Source of the DNA: Modicisalibacter sp033446685
GTDB taxonomy: Bacteria > Pseudomonadota > Gammaproteobacteria > Pseudomonadales > Halomonadaceae
Reading direction: 5' to 3'
Assembly: GCF_033446685.1 (NCBI RefSeq)
Contig: NZ_JAWQLY010000002.1
Location: 124,001-188,000 of the forward strand
Length of the DNA stretch: 64,000 nucleotides
A model generated the notes under the pieces. It saw only the letters and a list, made by a program, of their open reading frames with translations, did not search any database and was not told the origin of the DNA. Made by a program: the position numbers and the translations under genes. Numbering within the stretch: the first letter of the stretch is position 1; each line of letters opens with the position of its first letter. Below, in pieces: positions 8,212 through 17,047 of the stretch.

Positions 8212-9363
8212 TCAGGCGTCGATGCGATAGCGGTCGATGACGCGGCGGTCGATCTCGATGCCCAGACCCGGCTTGTCGAGCACCTCGACGCAGCCATTGG
8301 CATTGAGCTGGAATTCGCCGCCGATCAGTTCCTGGCGAAACGGATGCGCCGACTGGTCGTACTCGAGCATCGGCTCATCGGGCGTCAGCGACAGTGGCTG
8401 GGGCGGCAGGCTGGCGATGAACTGCACCGCGGCCGCCAGGCCGACACCGGAGCCCCACACGTGGGGAATCAGCGGTACGTGCCAGGCCTGGGCCAGCGCG
8501 GCGATCTTCTGGCATTCGGTAAGACCGCCGGCGGCGCCGAGATCCGGCTGAATCACGTCCAGCGCGCCCTCGCTGATCAGGTCGCGATAGCCGAGCTTGG
8601 TGTATTCGTTCTCGCCGGCGGCGATCCAGGTGCGGGAGAGCCCCTTGAGTTCGCGGTAGCCGTGGCGGTTTTCCGGGCTCAACGGCTCCTCGAACAGGTG
8701 CACGCGGGTCTCCTCGAGCTCCATCAGGATGCGCCGCGCCGCGGGCACGCTGTAGGCGCAGTTGGCGTCCATCATCAGCGCCACGTCGTCGCCCACCGCC
8801 TCGCGCACCGCGCGCATGTCGCGAATATCCGCCTCGATGCCGAAGCCGGTCTTGAGCTTCATCGCCCGGTAGCCGTTGGCCTGGTGGCGCAGCGCCTCCT
8901 CGACCACCTCCTCGGGATACTTGCCGCCCTCGCGACGATAGAAGCCGGTAGCGTAGGGGCGGATTTCCTTGCGGAACGCCCCGCCCATCAGGCGGTGGAT
9001 CGGCTGACCCAGCGCCTTGCCGGCCAGATCCCACAGCGCGATGTCGATCGCGGCGATGCCGAACAGCGCCGCGCCCTTCTGGCCGTAGGGCCGGGTGTGG
9101 TTGTACATCGCCTCCCACAGCACTTCGCGATCGAAGATCGAGCGGCCGATCACCAACGGCTTGAGCGCATGCTCGACCATCGCCTGGGCGACCTGCGGCG
9201 GCTGCAGGCCGTGATTGACGCACTCGCCCCAGCCGACCAGCCCGTCGTCGGTGTGGATTTCGACCAGCATCGCGGTGCGCTGATGCACCCAGCCCTGGGA
9301 GAAGGCGAACGGCTGGTCCAGCGGCGCGGCCAGCACATGGGTCTTGAGATCGGTAATGGTCAT
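8212..9363 (-). CDS. Enolase-superfamily (mandelate racemase/MLE group) enzyme, galactarolactone cycloisomerase-like
   Basis: This 383-residue protein has the two-domain enolase-superfamily plan. The capping domain covers about residues 1-125. The barrel carries K169-x-K171 (MKLKTG), metal ligands D199 (MMDAN), E225 (LFEEP) and E251 (AAGENE), D274 and the general base H301 (IPHVWGSG). K-x-K plus His places it in the mandelate-racemase-type group. The C-terminal MLEYDQSAHPFR and PGLGIEID resemble D-galactarolactone cycloisomerase (Gci) and related sugar-acid enzymes. These abstract a proton alpha to a carboxylate in aldarate/aldonate breakdown. The exact reaction is not certain; dehydratases share the motifs. 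It is co-directional with a sodium symporter and a TctABC system that could import its substrate. Confidence 0.75.
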   Translation of the reverse strand: MTITDLKTHVLAAPLDQPFAFSQGWVHQRTAMLVEIHTDDGLVGWGECVNHGLQPPQVAQAMVEHALKPLVIGRSIFDREVLWEAMYNHTRPYGQKGAALFGIAAIDIALWDLAGKALGQPIHRLMGGAFRKEIRPYATGFYRREGGKYPEEVVEEALRHQANGYRAMKLKTGFGIEADIRDMRAVREAVGDDVALMMDANCAYSVPAARRILMELEETRVHLFEEPLSPENRHGYRELKGLSRTWIAAGENEYTKLGYRDLISEGALDVIQPDLGAAGGLTECQKIAALAQAWHVPLIPHVWGSGVGLAAAVQFIASLPPQPLSLTPDEPMLEYDQSAHPFRQELIGGEFQLNANGCVEVLDKPGLGIEIDRRVIDRYRIDA

Positions 9364-9405
9364 GACGATTCGCTCATCGAGAAAGTGGAAGGATCGGCCT
9401 GCGGG

Positions 9406-11163
9406 CTACCCGGACTTGGTGGCGAGCGGCGCCATGCGTCGGTAGCGCGCCACGATCAGGCGATAGAGGCCGTAAAGCACCACCAGCGCGGCCAGCGTGA
9501 CGCCGATCACGGCCGTTGCGGAGCCCGACGGTGATGTCACGCCGAGCGGCGACAGCGCCGCGTAGAGCAGCACCAGCAGTGCCACCAGGGCCCAGCTGGC
9601 GTGGCGGGCGTAGCGCCAGGGAGTCACGTCGACCTCCCGGGTGTAGGTCAGCACGAAGGGCGTGGCCTGGGGCTTCAGGTAGCGCACCAGGCTCATCACG
9701 CCGTGCATCAGGATGAAATTGATTCCGACCAGCACCAGCCAGTGGACCTGCACGAAGCCGAGATCGTCGCCCAGCACGAAGTGCGTGACGTAGAAGAACG
9801 CCATGCCGAAGGCCAGGCCGAGGTAGCCGGCCAGTGCCGGCGCGCGCCTGGAGATCACCCCGAATAGCACCACGGTGAAGATCGGCACGTTGATCACCGC
9901 CATGATGGTGCGCATCAGCGTGTAGAGGCTGTCGGCACTGGCGATGAACGGCGCGATGACGATGCACAGCACGATGGTGAGGATGGCGAACAACCGGCCC
10001 ACGGCCACGGTCTGGCGGTCGCTGGCATCGGGCCGGATCAGCTGCTTGTAGAGGTCCAGGCTGATTAGCGTCGACAGACTATTCACGCCGCTGTTGAAGG
10101 AGCTCAGGATGGCGCCGAACATCGCCGCGCAGAAGAACCCGGTCAGCCAGGTCGGGAGTATCGCCCGCACCAGCACGGGGTAGGCGGTATCGGCGTTGAG
10201 CGCGTCACTACCCGGTTTGCTGGGAATGTCCAGCAGGCCGTGCTGGAACAGGTGGTAGGCGATGATCCCCGGCAGCACCAGCATGAATACGCCGACGATC
10301 TTGAGAAAGCCCGCCGCCAGCACGCCCTTCTGGCTCTCGGCCAGGTTCTTGGCGCCCAGGGCGCGCTGCACGATGGCCTGGTTGGTGCACCAGTAGAACA
10401 GGTTGATGATGATGACCCCGGAAATCATCCCATACCACGGGATGTTGGCGTCGTCGCTCAGGCCCACGGCACTCATCCGTTGGGGGGATTCCGTCATCAG
10501 CGTGTGGAAACCGGCCGTGAAATCGCCGTCGCCCAGCGTGTAGAGTCCCAGGATCGGCACCAGCAGCCCGGCGATCAGCAGGCCGATGCCATTGATGCTG
10601 TCCGAGACCGCCACCGCCTTGAGCCCGCCGAACACCGCATAGATGCCGCCGGTGACGCCGATGGCGATCACCATCAGCCAGGTCGTCGCGGCCTGGCCGA
10701 TACCCAGCAGACCGCCGATGTCGAACAGCTGGCCCAGCGTGATGGCGCCGGCATAGAGCACGAACGGCAAAAAGCCGATGACGATGGCGTAGATGAAGAT
10801 CAACGACGCCACCACGCGCATGCGCTTGCCGAAGCGGTTTTCCAGAAACTGGGGAACCGTGCTGATTCCCGAGCGCAGGTAGCGCGGCAGGAACAGGAAC
10901 GCCAGCGCGATGAGCGCCAGGGCCGCCATGGTCTCCCAGGCCATGACGTTGGCACCGTTGCTGAAGGCGTTGGCGTTAAGCCCGGTGAGCTGCTCGGCCG
11001 AGATGTTGGTCAAGAACAGCGAACCGGCGATCACCGTCCAGGTCAGGCTGCGCCCGGCCAGGAAATACCCGGTGACCTGGCTCAGGTCTTCCCGGCGGGT
11101 CTTGAGATAGGCGATGACGGCAACCAGCGCCGTGAAGAACAGAAACGACACAAGCGTCAGCAT
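9406..11163 (-). CDS. Sodium/solute symporter (SSS, SGLT-like)
   Basis: A 585-residue membrane protein of the solute:sodium symporter family, with about 14 hydrophobic segments. Family features include the TM1-2 segment YFLAGRSLTWTVIAGSLFLTN, the NISAEQLTG motif and the GGIYAVFGGLKAVAVSDSING signature after the fifth helix, typical of sugar-type SGLT relatives. It should couple sodium entry to uptake of a sugar, sugar acid or similar solute, which suits a halophile. ATG 11163 is preferred over an upstream in-frame start because GAGG lies 7 bp before it. It lies between tctA and the enolase-type gene in one co-directional run; the gene behind it is an aldarate-type enzyme. Confidence 0.85.
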   Translation of the reverse strand: MLTLVSFLFFTALVAVIAYLKTRREDLSQVTGYFLAGRSLTWTVIAGSLFLTNISAEQLTGLNANAFSNGANVMAWETMAALALIALAFLFLPRYLRSGISTVPQFLENRFGKRMRVVASLIFIYAIVIGFLPFVLYAGAITLGQLFDIGGLLGIGQAATTWLMVIAIGVTGGIYAVFGGLKAVAVSDSINGIGLLIAGLLVPILGLYTLGDGDFTAGFHTLMTESPQRMSAVGLSDDANIPWYGMISGVIIINLFYWCTNQAIVQRALGAKNLAESQKGVLAAGFLKIVGVFMLVLPGIIAYHLFQHGLLDIPSKPGSDALNADTAYPVLVRAILPTWLTGFFCAAMFGAILSSFNSGVNSLSTLISLDLYKQLIRPDASDRQTVAVGRLFAILTIVLCIVIAPFIASADSLYTLMRTIMAVINVPIFTVVLFGVISRRAPALAGYLGLAFGMAFFYVTHFVLGDDLGFVQVHWLVLVGINFILMHGVMSLVRYLKPQATPFVLTYTREVDVTPWRYARHASWALVALLVLLYAALSPLGVTSPSGSATAVIGVTLAALVVLYGLYRLIVARYRRMAPLATKSG

Positions 11164-11202
11164 GACAATACCTCGCAAGTAGGGCGGGCGTTGGTCTTGT
11201 AT

Positions 11203-12723
11203 TTATTCGGCGACGCGAGCCGACGCCTGGCGGCGACTCGCGACGTTGGCACGCCACTGGGCAAGCGACGACCACAGCGTCCAGACGAGGAACAGGCCGA
11301 TCAGCGCGAACAGCGTCGTGGCGATGCCGCTGTGGGTGAAGAAGGACAGAAAGTCGCCCCGGGAGATCAGCAGGCCCCGGCGCAGCGAACTCTCCAATGC
11401 CGGCCCCAGCACCATGCCGATGACCAGCGGCGCCAGTGGATAGCCGCCAAGCCGCAGCGCGTAGGCGAGAATGCCGGTCAGCGCGGCGACCACCAGATCG
11501 AGCGGATTGCCGCGCACCGACGCTGCACCGATGAAGCTGAACATCACGATGCCGGCCATCACGAACCCCAATGGCAACTTGAACAGGTAGCGGAACAGGC
11601 CGATGGAGGGTTTGCTGAGAATCAGCATGACCACGTTGACGATGATCAGCACCACGAACAGCGCATAGACCGTCTGCGCCTGGTCCGCCATCAGCCGCAC
11701 GCCCGGGGTGATGCCATGGATGACCATCGCCCCCATCATCATCGCCGTGACCACGTCGCCGGGGATGCCCAGCGCCAGGGTGGGGATGAAGGCGCTGCCG
11801 GTCACCGCGTTGTTCGAGGACTCCGAGGCGATGATGCCGTCCGGCTCGCCCTTGCCCAGTTGGGCGCGGCGTGGCGAGAGTTTCTGCGCGGTGGCGTAGC
11901 TGATGAAGGCCGCCGCCGCCGCACCGGTACCCGGCAGCGCACCGACGAAGCTACCGATGAGCGAGCCGCGCAGCAGTTCGATCGAGCGGCGCCCAATCTC
12001 GCGCAGGCCGGGAAAGCGCAGTCGCGCCTCGGGAATCACCGTCGCTTCGTCGTCGCGCGCCGAGAAGCGGACAAAGATTTCCGACAGCGCGAATGCCCCC
12101 ACCACCACCGGGATCAGGTCCAGTCCCGAACTCAACGCCTGGGTGCCGAAAGTAAAGCGATCGGCACCGGTGATCGGATCCGAGCCGACCATCGAGAAGA
12201 AGAAGCCCATCATCCCGCACAGCAGCCCCTTGAGCAGGCTGCCACGGGAGATCCCGACGATGCACAGCATCGCCAGGCAGACCAGCGCGAAGACCTCGAT
12301 CGAGCCGAAGTTGACGGCGAACTTGGCCAGTTGCGGCGCGCAGAAGATCAGCAGCACGCAGGAGAGCACGCCGCCGAAGAACGAGGCGAAGGTCGCCCAG
12401 CCCAGCGCCTCGTCGACGCGGCCCTGCTGGGTCATCGGATAGCCGTCGAAGGTGGTCGCCGCCGACTGCGGCGTTCCCGGCGTGTTGATCAGGATCGCCG
12501 TGATCGAGCCGCCGTAGACCGAACCGCAGTAGACGCCGATCAGCAGCGCCATGCTGGTGATGACGTCGAGTCCGAAGGTGAAAGGCAGGAAGATCGTTAG
12601 TCCCACCACCGAACCCAGGCCGGGCAGCCCGCCGATGATGATGCCGGCCCAGGTGCCGACCACGATCGCCAGCAGCGCCTGCCAGGTGAAAGCGTCACCC
12701 ACCGCCGCGAGTATCACGTCCAT
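11203..12723 (-). CDS. tctA: Tripartite tricarboxylate transporter, large permease TctA
   Basis: A 506-residue protein with about 12 membrane helices. It shows the TctA signatures GTWAGIIIGGLPGLGSVVGL near the N-terminus and the inverted second copy SFVGALPGTGAAAAAFISY in the middle, plus TFDGYPMTQQGRVDEALGWA. It forms the transport channel of the TTT family, taking up carboxylates with the periplasmic TctC and small TctB. The adjacent tctB is 1 bp away. Substrates of TTT systems vary widely (citrate, aromatic acids, sugar acids). Given the neighbouring enolase-type enzyme, a hydroxy or sugar acid is a fair inference. Confidence 0.92.
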   Translation of the reverse strand: MDVILAAVGDAFTWQALLAIVVGTWAGIIIGGLPGLGSVVGLTIFLPFTFGLDVITSMALLIGVYCGSVYGGSITAILINTPGTPQSAATTFDGYPMTQQGRVDEALGWATFASFFGGVLSCVLLIFCAPQLAKFAVNFGSIEVFALVCLAMLCIVGISRGSLLKGLLCGMMGFFFSMVGSDPITGADRFTFGTQALSSGLDLIPVVVGAFALSEIFVRFSARDDEATVIPEARLRFPGLREIGRRSIELLRGSLIGSFVGALPGTGAAAAAFISYATAQKLSPRRAQLGKGEPDGIIASESSNNAVTGSAFIPTLALGIPGDVVTAMMMGAMVIHGITPGVRLMADQAQTVYALFVVLIIVNVVMLILSKPSIGLFRYLFKLPLGFVMAGIVMFSFIGAASVRGNPLDLVVAALTGILAYALRLGGYPLAPLVIGMVLGPALESSLRRGLLISRGDFLSFFTHSGIATTLFALIGLFLVWTLWSSLAQWRANVASRRQASARVAE

Positions 12724-12724
12724 C

Positions 12725-13162
12725 TCAGATCACCCCGCTGTTCAGCATTGCCGGCAGGCGGATCAGCAGCACATGGTGGAACAAGAACCACAAGCCGCCG
12801 CCGATCAGCGCCGTTCCCACCAGCAATGGCAGCGTACGGCGCACCCGAAACAGCCACAGCGTCAGCGCCACCAGCACCAAGGCCGGCAAAAGAAAGCCGA
12901 GCGTGTCCATCGTCATGGCGGCCAGCAGCACCGCGGCCATCAATAATGGCAGCGGCGAAAGCGAAGATCGCGGGCTCGGCGCGTGGCGCAGCGCTTCGAT
13001 GATCGTCAGCGTGAGCGCCATCGCGCACCAGATGGCAAGCACCACGCGCGGCATTAGCATGGCGTCGGCCGGCCCATTCCAGGCCACGACCGAGAGACCG
13101 ATGCCGGCGGCCAGCAGCGTCAGTGCCAGCCACAAGCGGGGATGAATCAGGGATGCGAGCAT
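12725..13162 (-). CDS. tctB: Tripartite tricarboxylate transporter, small subunit TctB
   Basis: This 145-residue, very hydrophobic protein has four predicted membrane helices (about residues 8-28, 36-55, 75-110 and 115-135), the standard TctB plan. TctB is poorly conserved in sequence, so the call rests on size, topology and its position exactly between tctC and tctA. It is needed for TTT transport but its detailed role is unclear. A long open frame also exists in another register here; the hydrophobic frame with the tight junction to tctA is the credible one. Confidence 0.85.
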   Translation of the reverse strand: MLASLIHPRLWLALTLLAAGIGLSVVAWNGPADAMLMPRVVLAIWCAMALTLTIIEALRHAPSPRSSLSPLPLLMAAVLLAAMTMDTLGFLLPALVLVALTLWLFRVRRTLPLLVGTALIGGGLWFLFHHVLLIRLPAMLNSGVI

Positions 13163-13192
13163 GGAGCGCTTCTCCTGGGGACGGTCGAATCG

Positions 13193-14122
13193 TTATTGCG
13201 TCAGGCCGGCGTCCTGCAGCACCTGCTTGTTGGCCTCGAAGCGCCGCTTCACGAAGGCCTCGAAATCGTTCGGACCGAGATAGGCGATGCCGGCCTTGGC
13301 CTTGTCAGCGAAGGTCTTGAAGCGCTCGGACTCGACCGTGGCCTTGCAGGCCTTGGCATACTGACTCGCGCGCTCCTCGGAGATGCCCTTGGGCGCCACC
13401 ACGCCCTGCCAGACGGCAAAATCCAAGGCCGGCAGGCCGAGCTCATCGATGGTCGGCACGTTCTCGTAACCCGCCACGCGCTGTTCGGCGAAGACCGCCA
13501 GCGGACGCAGGTCGTAGTTCTCGAGGATGGTCTCGGTGTCGGCCATGATCTGGATCTCATCGCCGGCGAGGGCGTTCATGGCCGGTCCCGAGCCGCTGTA
13601 GGGCACGTGCTCGGCCTTCAGGTCGCTATTGACCACCAGTGCCGCCATGGCCAGGTGCGGCAGCGTGCCGGGGCCGGAAGAGCCGTAGAGGAAGGGATAC
13701 TCCTGCGACTGCTCGACGAGTTGCTGGAAGGATTCGATGTCGGAGGATTTCGAGACCATCAGGAACATCGGGTTGGAGACGGTGCGACAGATGTAGGTGA
13801 AGCTGTCCGGGCCATAGGAAAGCTCCTTGAGCGACGGCTGGATGCTCAAAGAGCCCGCCGGCGCGTACTCGATGATATTGGGATTGCCCTCGCTGCCGGC
13901 GACCTCGGCCGTGCCTACCGTGGCGCTGGCACCGGCGACGTTGCGCACCACCGAGGTCACGCCCAGTTGCTGCGAGAAGATCGGCTCGAAGCTACGGGCA
14001 ACGATATCCGTCGCTCCGCCAGCGGCGAACGGCACGACGATATCCAGCGTGTCGGCGGCCAGGGCCGAGTGAGCGGCGCCGGCCAGCGTCAGTGCAGCCA
14101 GGCTACAACGCAGTGATTTCAT
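13193..14122 (-). CDS. tctC: Tripartite tricarboxylate transporter, binding protein TctC
   Basis: A 309-residue periplasmic solute-binding protein. A Sec signal peptide covers about residues 1-22 (MKSLRCSLAALTLAGAAHSALA). The mature start DTLDIVVPFAAGGATDIVARSFEP is the classic TctC/BugT opening that binds the carboxylate through backbone and water contacts. The rest has the two-lobed family pattern with VPYSGSGPAMNALAGDEIQIM. It hands its ligand to TctAB. It is the first gene of the run, and an 18-bp palindrome lies just upstream of its ribosome-binding site, so transcription is probably controlled by the divergent LacI-type regulator. Confidence 0.93.
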   Translation of the reverse strand: MKSLRCSLAALTLAGAAHSALAADTLDIVVPFAAGGATDIVARSFEPIFSQQLGVTSVVRNVAGASATVGTAEVAGSEGNPNIIEYAPAGSLSIQPSLKELSYGPDSFTYICRTVSNPMFLMVSKSSDIESFQQLVEQSQEYPFLYGSSGPGTLPHLAMAALVVNSDLKAEHVPYSGSGPAMNALAGDEIQIMADTETILENYDLRPLAVFAEQRVAGYENVPTIDELGLPALDFAVWQGVVAPKGISEERASQYAKACKATVESERFKTFADKAKAGIAYLGPNDFEAFVKRRFEANKQVLQDAGLTQ

Positions 14123-14135
14123 GGTGAACTCCCTA

Positions 14136-14153
14136 TTTCGTAGCGCTACGAAA
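14136..14153. promoter_or_regulatory. Operator O1 (perfect 18-bp palindrome) before tctC
   Basis: The sequence TTTCGTAGCGCTACGAAA is a perfect palindrome centred on GCGC, 14 bp upstream of the tctC start. LacI-family regulators bind such CG-centred palindromes. A near-identical site lies 98 bp away (14234-14251). Confidence 0.75.
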
Positions 14154-14233
14154 TTGATTGTGTTGTTTTCGCCGGCCCGGTCGCTTCTCTTGTGCCGACC
14201 GGCGCTGTATAGAGATCCTCTGGTTACGTCGAT

Positions 14234-14251
14234 TATCGTAGCGCTGCGATT
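14234..14251. promoter_or_regulatory. Operator O2 (near-palindrome) before the LacI-type gene
   Basis: TATCGTAGCGCTGCGATT matches O1 through its core CGTAGCGCT and is palindromic apart from one inner mismatch pair and the outermost ends. It would overlap the -35 region of a possible plus-strand promoter (TACAAT at 14259-14264) and lie just upstream of a possible minus-strand -10 (TATACA, 14211-14206). The centres of O1 and O2 are 98 bp apart, which would suit looping. The rest of the 297-bp gap holds no gene. Confidence 0.6.
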
Positions 14252-14419
14252 TTTACCCTACAATCGATCCTCGTCGTCCATTCGTCGTAGTCCCAGGCAT
14301 GGTGGATGCGACTCCACGAAGGCACGATCACGAATCGACACCCGACCCGGTACACTGACGGACCGGGCACGACGGGCAGTAAGAGCAGCGATCAAGCGAC
14401 AGGGATAAGGACCAAGGCC

Positions 14420-15439
14420 GTGGCAAGACGCAGGCGCAGTTCACAACGAGTCACCATGGGTGAGGTGGCGCAGCTGGCGGATGTATCGCCGAGCACGGTG
14501 TCTCTCTACATGCGGCGCCCCGACGAGGTTTCACCGCGACGCGCCGAGAAGATCCAGTCAGCGATCGACCGGCTGGGCTATCTACCCAACACCATGGCTG
14601 GTGGATTGGCCTCGTCGCGTTCCAATGTCATCGGCGTGATCGTACCGACCATCACCAACTCGTTCTTCTCCGCCACGCTCGAGACCCTGGAACGCCATCT
14701 GCGTAGTGCCGGCTATCAACTGCTGATCGGCAACACCGAATTCGATGAATCGCGCGAAGAGGAGTTGATCCGCTCGATCATGAGCTGGAATCCGGCCGGG
14801 CTGGTGCTGACCGGCTTCCTGCACAGCCGCCAGTCACTCTCGCTGCTGGCCAAAAGCGACACGCCGATCGTCGAGATGTGGGACTACGGCAGGCCGGGGC
14901 TGGATATGGTAGTCGGGTTTTCCCACCACGCCATCGGCCGCCAGGTGGCCGAGCATATGGTCAACAAAGGCTACCGGCGTACCGCCTTCATCAGCACCAA
15001 CTTCCAACGCGATGTGCGCGCCGGCGATCGCTACCATGGCTTTTGCGAGACCGTCGAAGCCGCCGGCGGCCAGGTCGTGCTGCGTCAACTCGCGGGACGC
15101 AGTGACACTGCGGAGACCGGGCGACTGCTCGGCGAGCTGATGGCCGAACACCCTGAAATCGAAGCGATCTGCTGCTCCAACGACATGGTCGCCCTCGGCG
15201 TGATGTTCGAATGCCAGCGACGGGGCTGGTCGATTCCCGGCCGCCTCGCCGTGGCCGGCTTCGGCAACCAGGACTTCACCGCCAGCACCGTGCCGCCGAT
15301 GACCAGCGTCGAACCGCCGCGCCTGGAGATTGGCCAGCACATCGCCCGGCTCTTGCTGGCCCGCCTCAAGGGCAACTTGCCGGAAACCGACAAGCAGCTC
15401 GACCTGGGAGTCAGGCTGGTGGCTCGCGGGAGCACCTGA
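14420..15439 (+). CDS. LacI-family transcriptional regulator
   Basis: A 339-residue regulator of normal LacI-family length. The N-terminal helix-turn-helix and hinge read MGEVAQLADVSPSTVSLYMRRP ... AIDRLGYLPNTMAGGLAS (about residues 13-60). The C-terminal part is a periplasmic-binding-protein-like ligand domain starting VIGVIVPTITNSFFS. The domain resembles gluconate-type repressors (GntR/IdnR-like LacI members), suggesting a sugar-acid effector. I chose GTG 14420, which has AAGGA upstream and starts close to the HTH; an upstream in-frame ATG would add 38 unrelated residues. It is divergent from tctCBA and the catabolic genes, with two shared operator-like palindromes, so it probably represses both directions. 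Confidence 0.9.
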   Translation: MARRRRSSQRVTMGEVAQLADVSPSTVSLYMRRPDEVSPRRAEKIQSAIDRLGYLPNTMAGGLASSRSNVIGVIVPTITNSFFSATLETLERHLRSAGYQLLIGNTEFDESREEELIRSIMSWNPAGLVLTGFLHSRQSLSLLAKSDTPIVEMWDYGRPGLDMVVGFSHHAIGRQVAEHMVNKGYRRTAFISTNFQRDVRAGDRYHGFCETVEAAGGQVVLRQLAGRSDTAETGRLLGELMAEHPEIEAICCSNDMVALGVMFECQRRGWSIPGRLAVAGFGNQDFTASTVPPMTSVEPPRLEIGQHIARLLLARLKGNLPETDKQLDLGVRLVARGST

Positions 15440-15472
15440 CCGACAAGAGCCCCGCACCTGGCGGACGCTCGC

Positions 15473-16198
15473 TCATGAACGAACCGGCAGCTGGCTATAG
15501 TGCTGCTGCCACATCAGTACCGCGCCGGCCACCGCGCCGGGCAGCAGAACCAGGTTGATCAGCGGCAGCCAGGTCGCCGCCAGCACCCAGCCGCCGAAGG
15601 TCAGCGTCGGCCACCAGCGCGCGCGCAGCCGCCGGCGCATGTCGGCGAAGGCCACGCGGTTATTGTCCATCGGGTAGTCGAGGTAGGTGATCGCCATCAT
15701 CCACGCCGAGAACGCCGCCCACAGAAACGGCATCGCCAGGTTGAGCCCGGGCACGAAGCCGATCAAAAACAGCAGCGCCATGCGCGGCAGGATGTAGCCC
15801 AGCTTGACCAGTTCGCGGCCCAGCGCGTCGATGCCGCCACGCATCAGGCTGCGCTCGTCGGCCGGCGGCCGGCCGCTGAGCCGGGTCTCGACCTTCTCGG
15901 CGAGAAAGCCGTAGAACGGTGCGGCGATCAGGTTGGAGACCAGCGTGAAGGTGAAGAACACCACCACCACCAGGCTGATCACCAGCAACGGCCAGATCAA
16001 CCACTCGAGCCAATCCAGCCAATCCGGCACCTTGAGCATCCAGTAATCGAGCCAGCCGCCGAAGTTGTTCAGCAAATAGACGATGGTGCCGACATAGAGC
16101 GCCAGGTTGGCGACGATCGGCAGAAACACGTAGCGGCGCAGGCCCGGCGAGAGCACCAACCGGGTGCCCTGCGACAGGGCGCCAAAGGCGTTGAGCAT
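15473..16198 (-). CDS. cysZ: CysZ/EI24-family membrane protein
   Basis: A 241-residue protein with the EI24/CysZ pattern: MLNAFGALSQGTRLVLSPGLRRYVFLPIVANLALY at the N-terminus, then a long helix pair (about residues 65-95), FLIGFVPGLNLAMPFLWAAFSAWMMAITYLDYPMDN in the middle, and a final membrane segment. CysZ in E. coli is a sulfate permease supplying cysteine synthesis. The YLDYPMDNN segment is well conserved in the family. It is convergent with the LacI-type gene and lies just downstream of phoU, so it may mark the resumption of the ancestral gene order after the catabolic block. Confidence 0.8.
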   Translation of the reverse strand: MLNAFGALSQGTRLVLSPGLRRYVFLPIVANLALYVGTIVYLLNNFGGWLDYWMLKVPDWLDWLEWLIWPLLVISLVVVVFFTFTLVSNLIAAPFYGFLAEKVETRLSGRPPADERSLMRGGIDALGRELVKLGYILPRMALLFLIGFVPGLNLAMPFLWAAFSAWMMAITYLDYPMDNNRVAFADMRRRLRARWWPTLTFGGWVLAATWLPLINLVLLPGAVAGAVLMWQQHYSQLPVRS

Positions 16199-16284
16199 GA
16201 CAGCGATCCGTAGGCCGACGTACTTGAGGGCCGCCAGCGCGGCGACGATGTTCGTCCGCCGGCCAGGACGGCGGCGGGCGAGGC

Positions 16285-17013
16285 CTAACCTTTACTGCCC
16301 AGGTCCCGCTCGTCAAGGGTATCGACGTCGCTGTGACGGATATCGAGGCCCTTGACCAGGTAGATGACGTACTCGGCGAGGTTGTCGGCGTGATCACCGA
16401 TGCGCTCCAGCGCGCGCAGGATCCACATCACGCTCAGGATCGAGGTGATCGAGCGCGGGTCCTCCATCATGAAGGTCACCAGCGAACGCATCGCCGAGGT
16501 GTATTCGCTGTCCACCGCGTCGTCCTCGCGGACCACCTTGAGCGCCAGTTCGGTATCGAAGCGGGCGAAGGCGGTCAGCGCGTCGCGGACCATGTTGCGC
16601 ACGTGCTCGCTGATGTGGCGAACCTCGACGAAGCCGCGCGCGGAGCGTCCCGATTCGGCCAGCGACAGCGCGTTGCGGGCGATCTTGTTGGCCTCGTCGC
16701 CGATCCGCTCGAGATCCGAGGTGGCGCGGATCACCGCCAGCACCAGCCGCAGGTCGGAGGCCGCCGGCTGGCGGCGCGCCAGTACCCGGGTGCACTCCTC
16801 GTCGATCTTGAGCTGCATGTCGTTGACCGCGGTGTCGTTGTCGCGCACCCGCTCGGCCAGCCGGCTGTCGCCCTCGAGCAGCGCGGCGATGGCGTCCTGG
16901 ATCTGCTTTTCGACCAGCCCGCCCATCGCCATCAGGTGGGTCTTGAGATCCTCGAGCTCCTGATTGAACTGGTTGGAGATGTGCTGGCTGTGGGTATCGC
17001 TGGTGATGTCCAT
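16285..17013 (-). CDS. phoU: Phosphate signalling protein PhoU
   Basis: This 242-residue all-helical protein consists of two PhoU repeats. The first contains EDLKTHLMAMGGLVEKQIQDAIAAL (about residues 17-41) and DLERIGDEANKIARNAL; the second repeats the metal-binding pattern as RALERIGDHADNLAEYVIYLVKG. PhoU sits between the Pst transporter and PhoR and keeps PhoR inactive when phosphate is sufficient. It follows pstB by 34 bp on the same strand, forming the end of the pst operon, as in most proteobacteria. Confidence 0.96.
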   Translation of the reverse strand: MDITSDTHSQHISNQFNQELEDLKTHLMAMGGLVEKQIQDAIAALLEGDSRLAERVRDNDTAVNDMQLKIDEECTRVLARRQPAASDLRLVLAVIRATSDLERIGDEANKIARNALSLAESGRSARGFVEVRHISEHVRNMVRDALTAFARFDTELALKVVREDDAVDSEYTSAMRSLVTFMMEDPRSITSILSVMWILRALERIGDHADNLAEYVIYLVKGLDIRHSDVDTLDERDLGSKG

Positions 17014-17047
17014 GTTTCCTCCGGGGCCGCAAGGGTTTCGAAAAAGC

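Noticed and set aside
10240..12600. A ~786-codon open frame antisense to the SSS symporter and tctA.
   Set aside because: Same bias effect; Asp/Gln/Arg-rich without domains, and both opposite genes are clear transporters.
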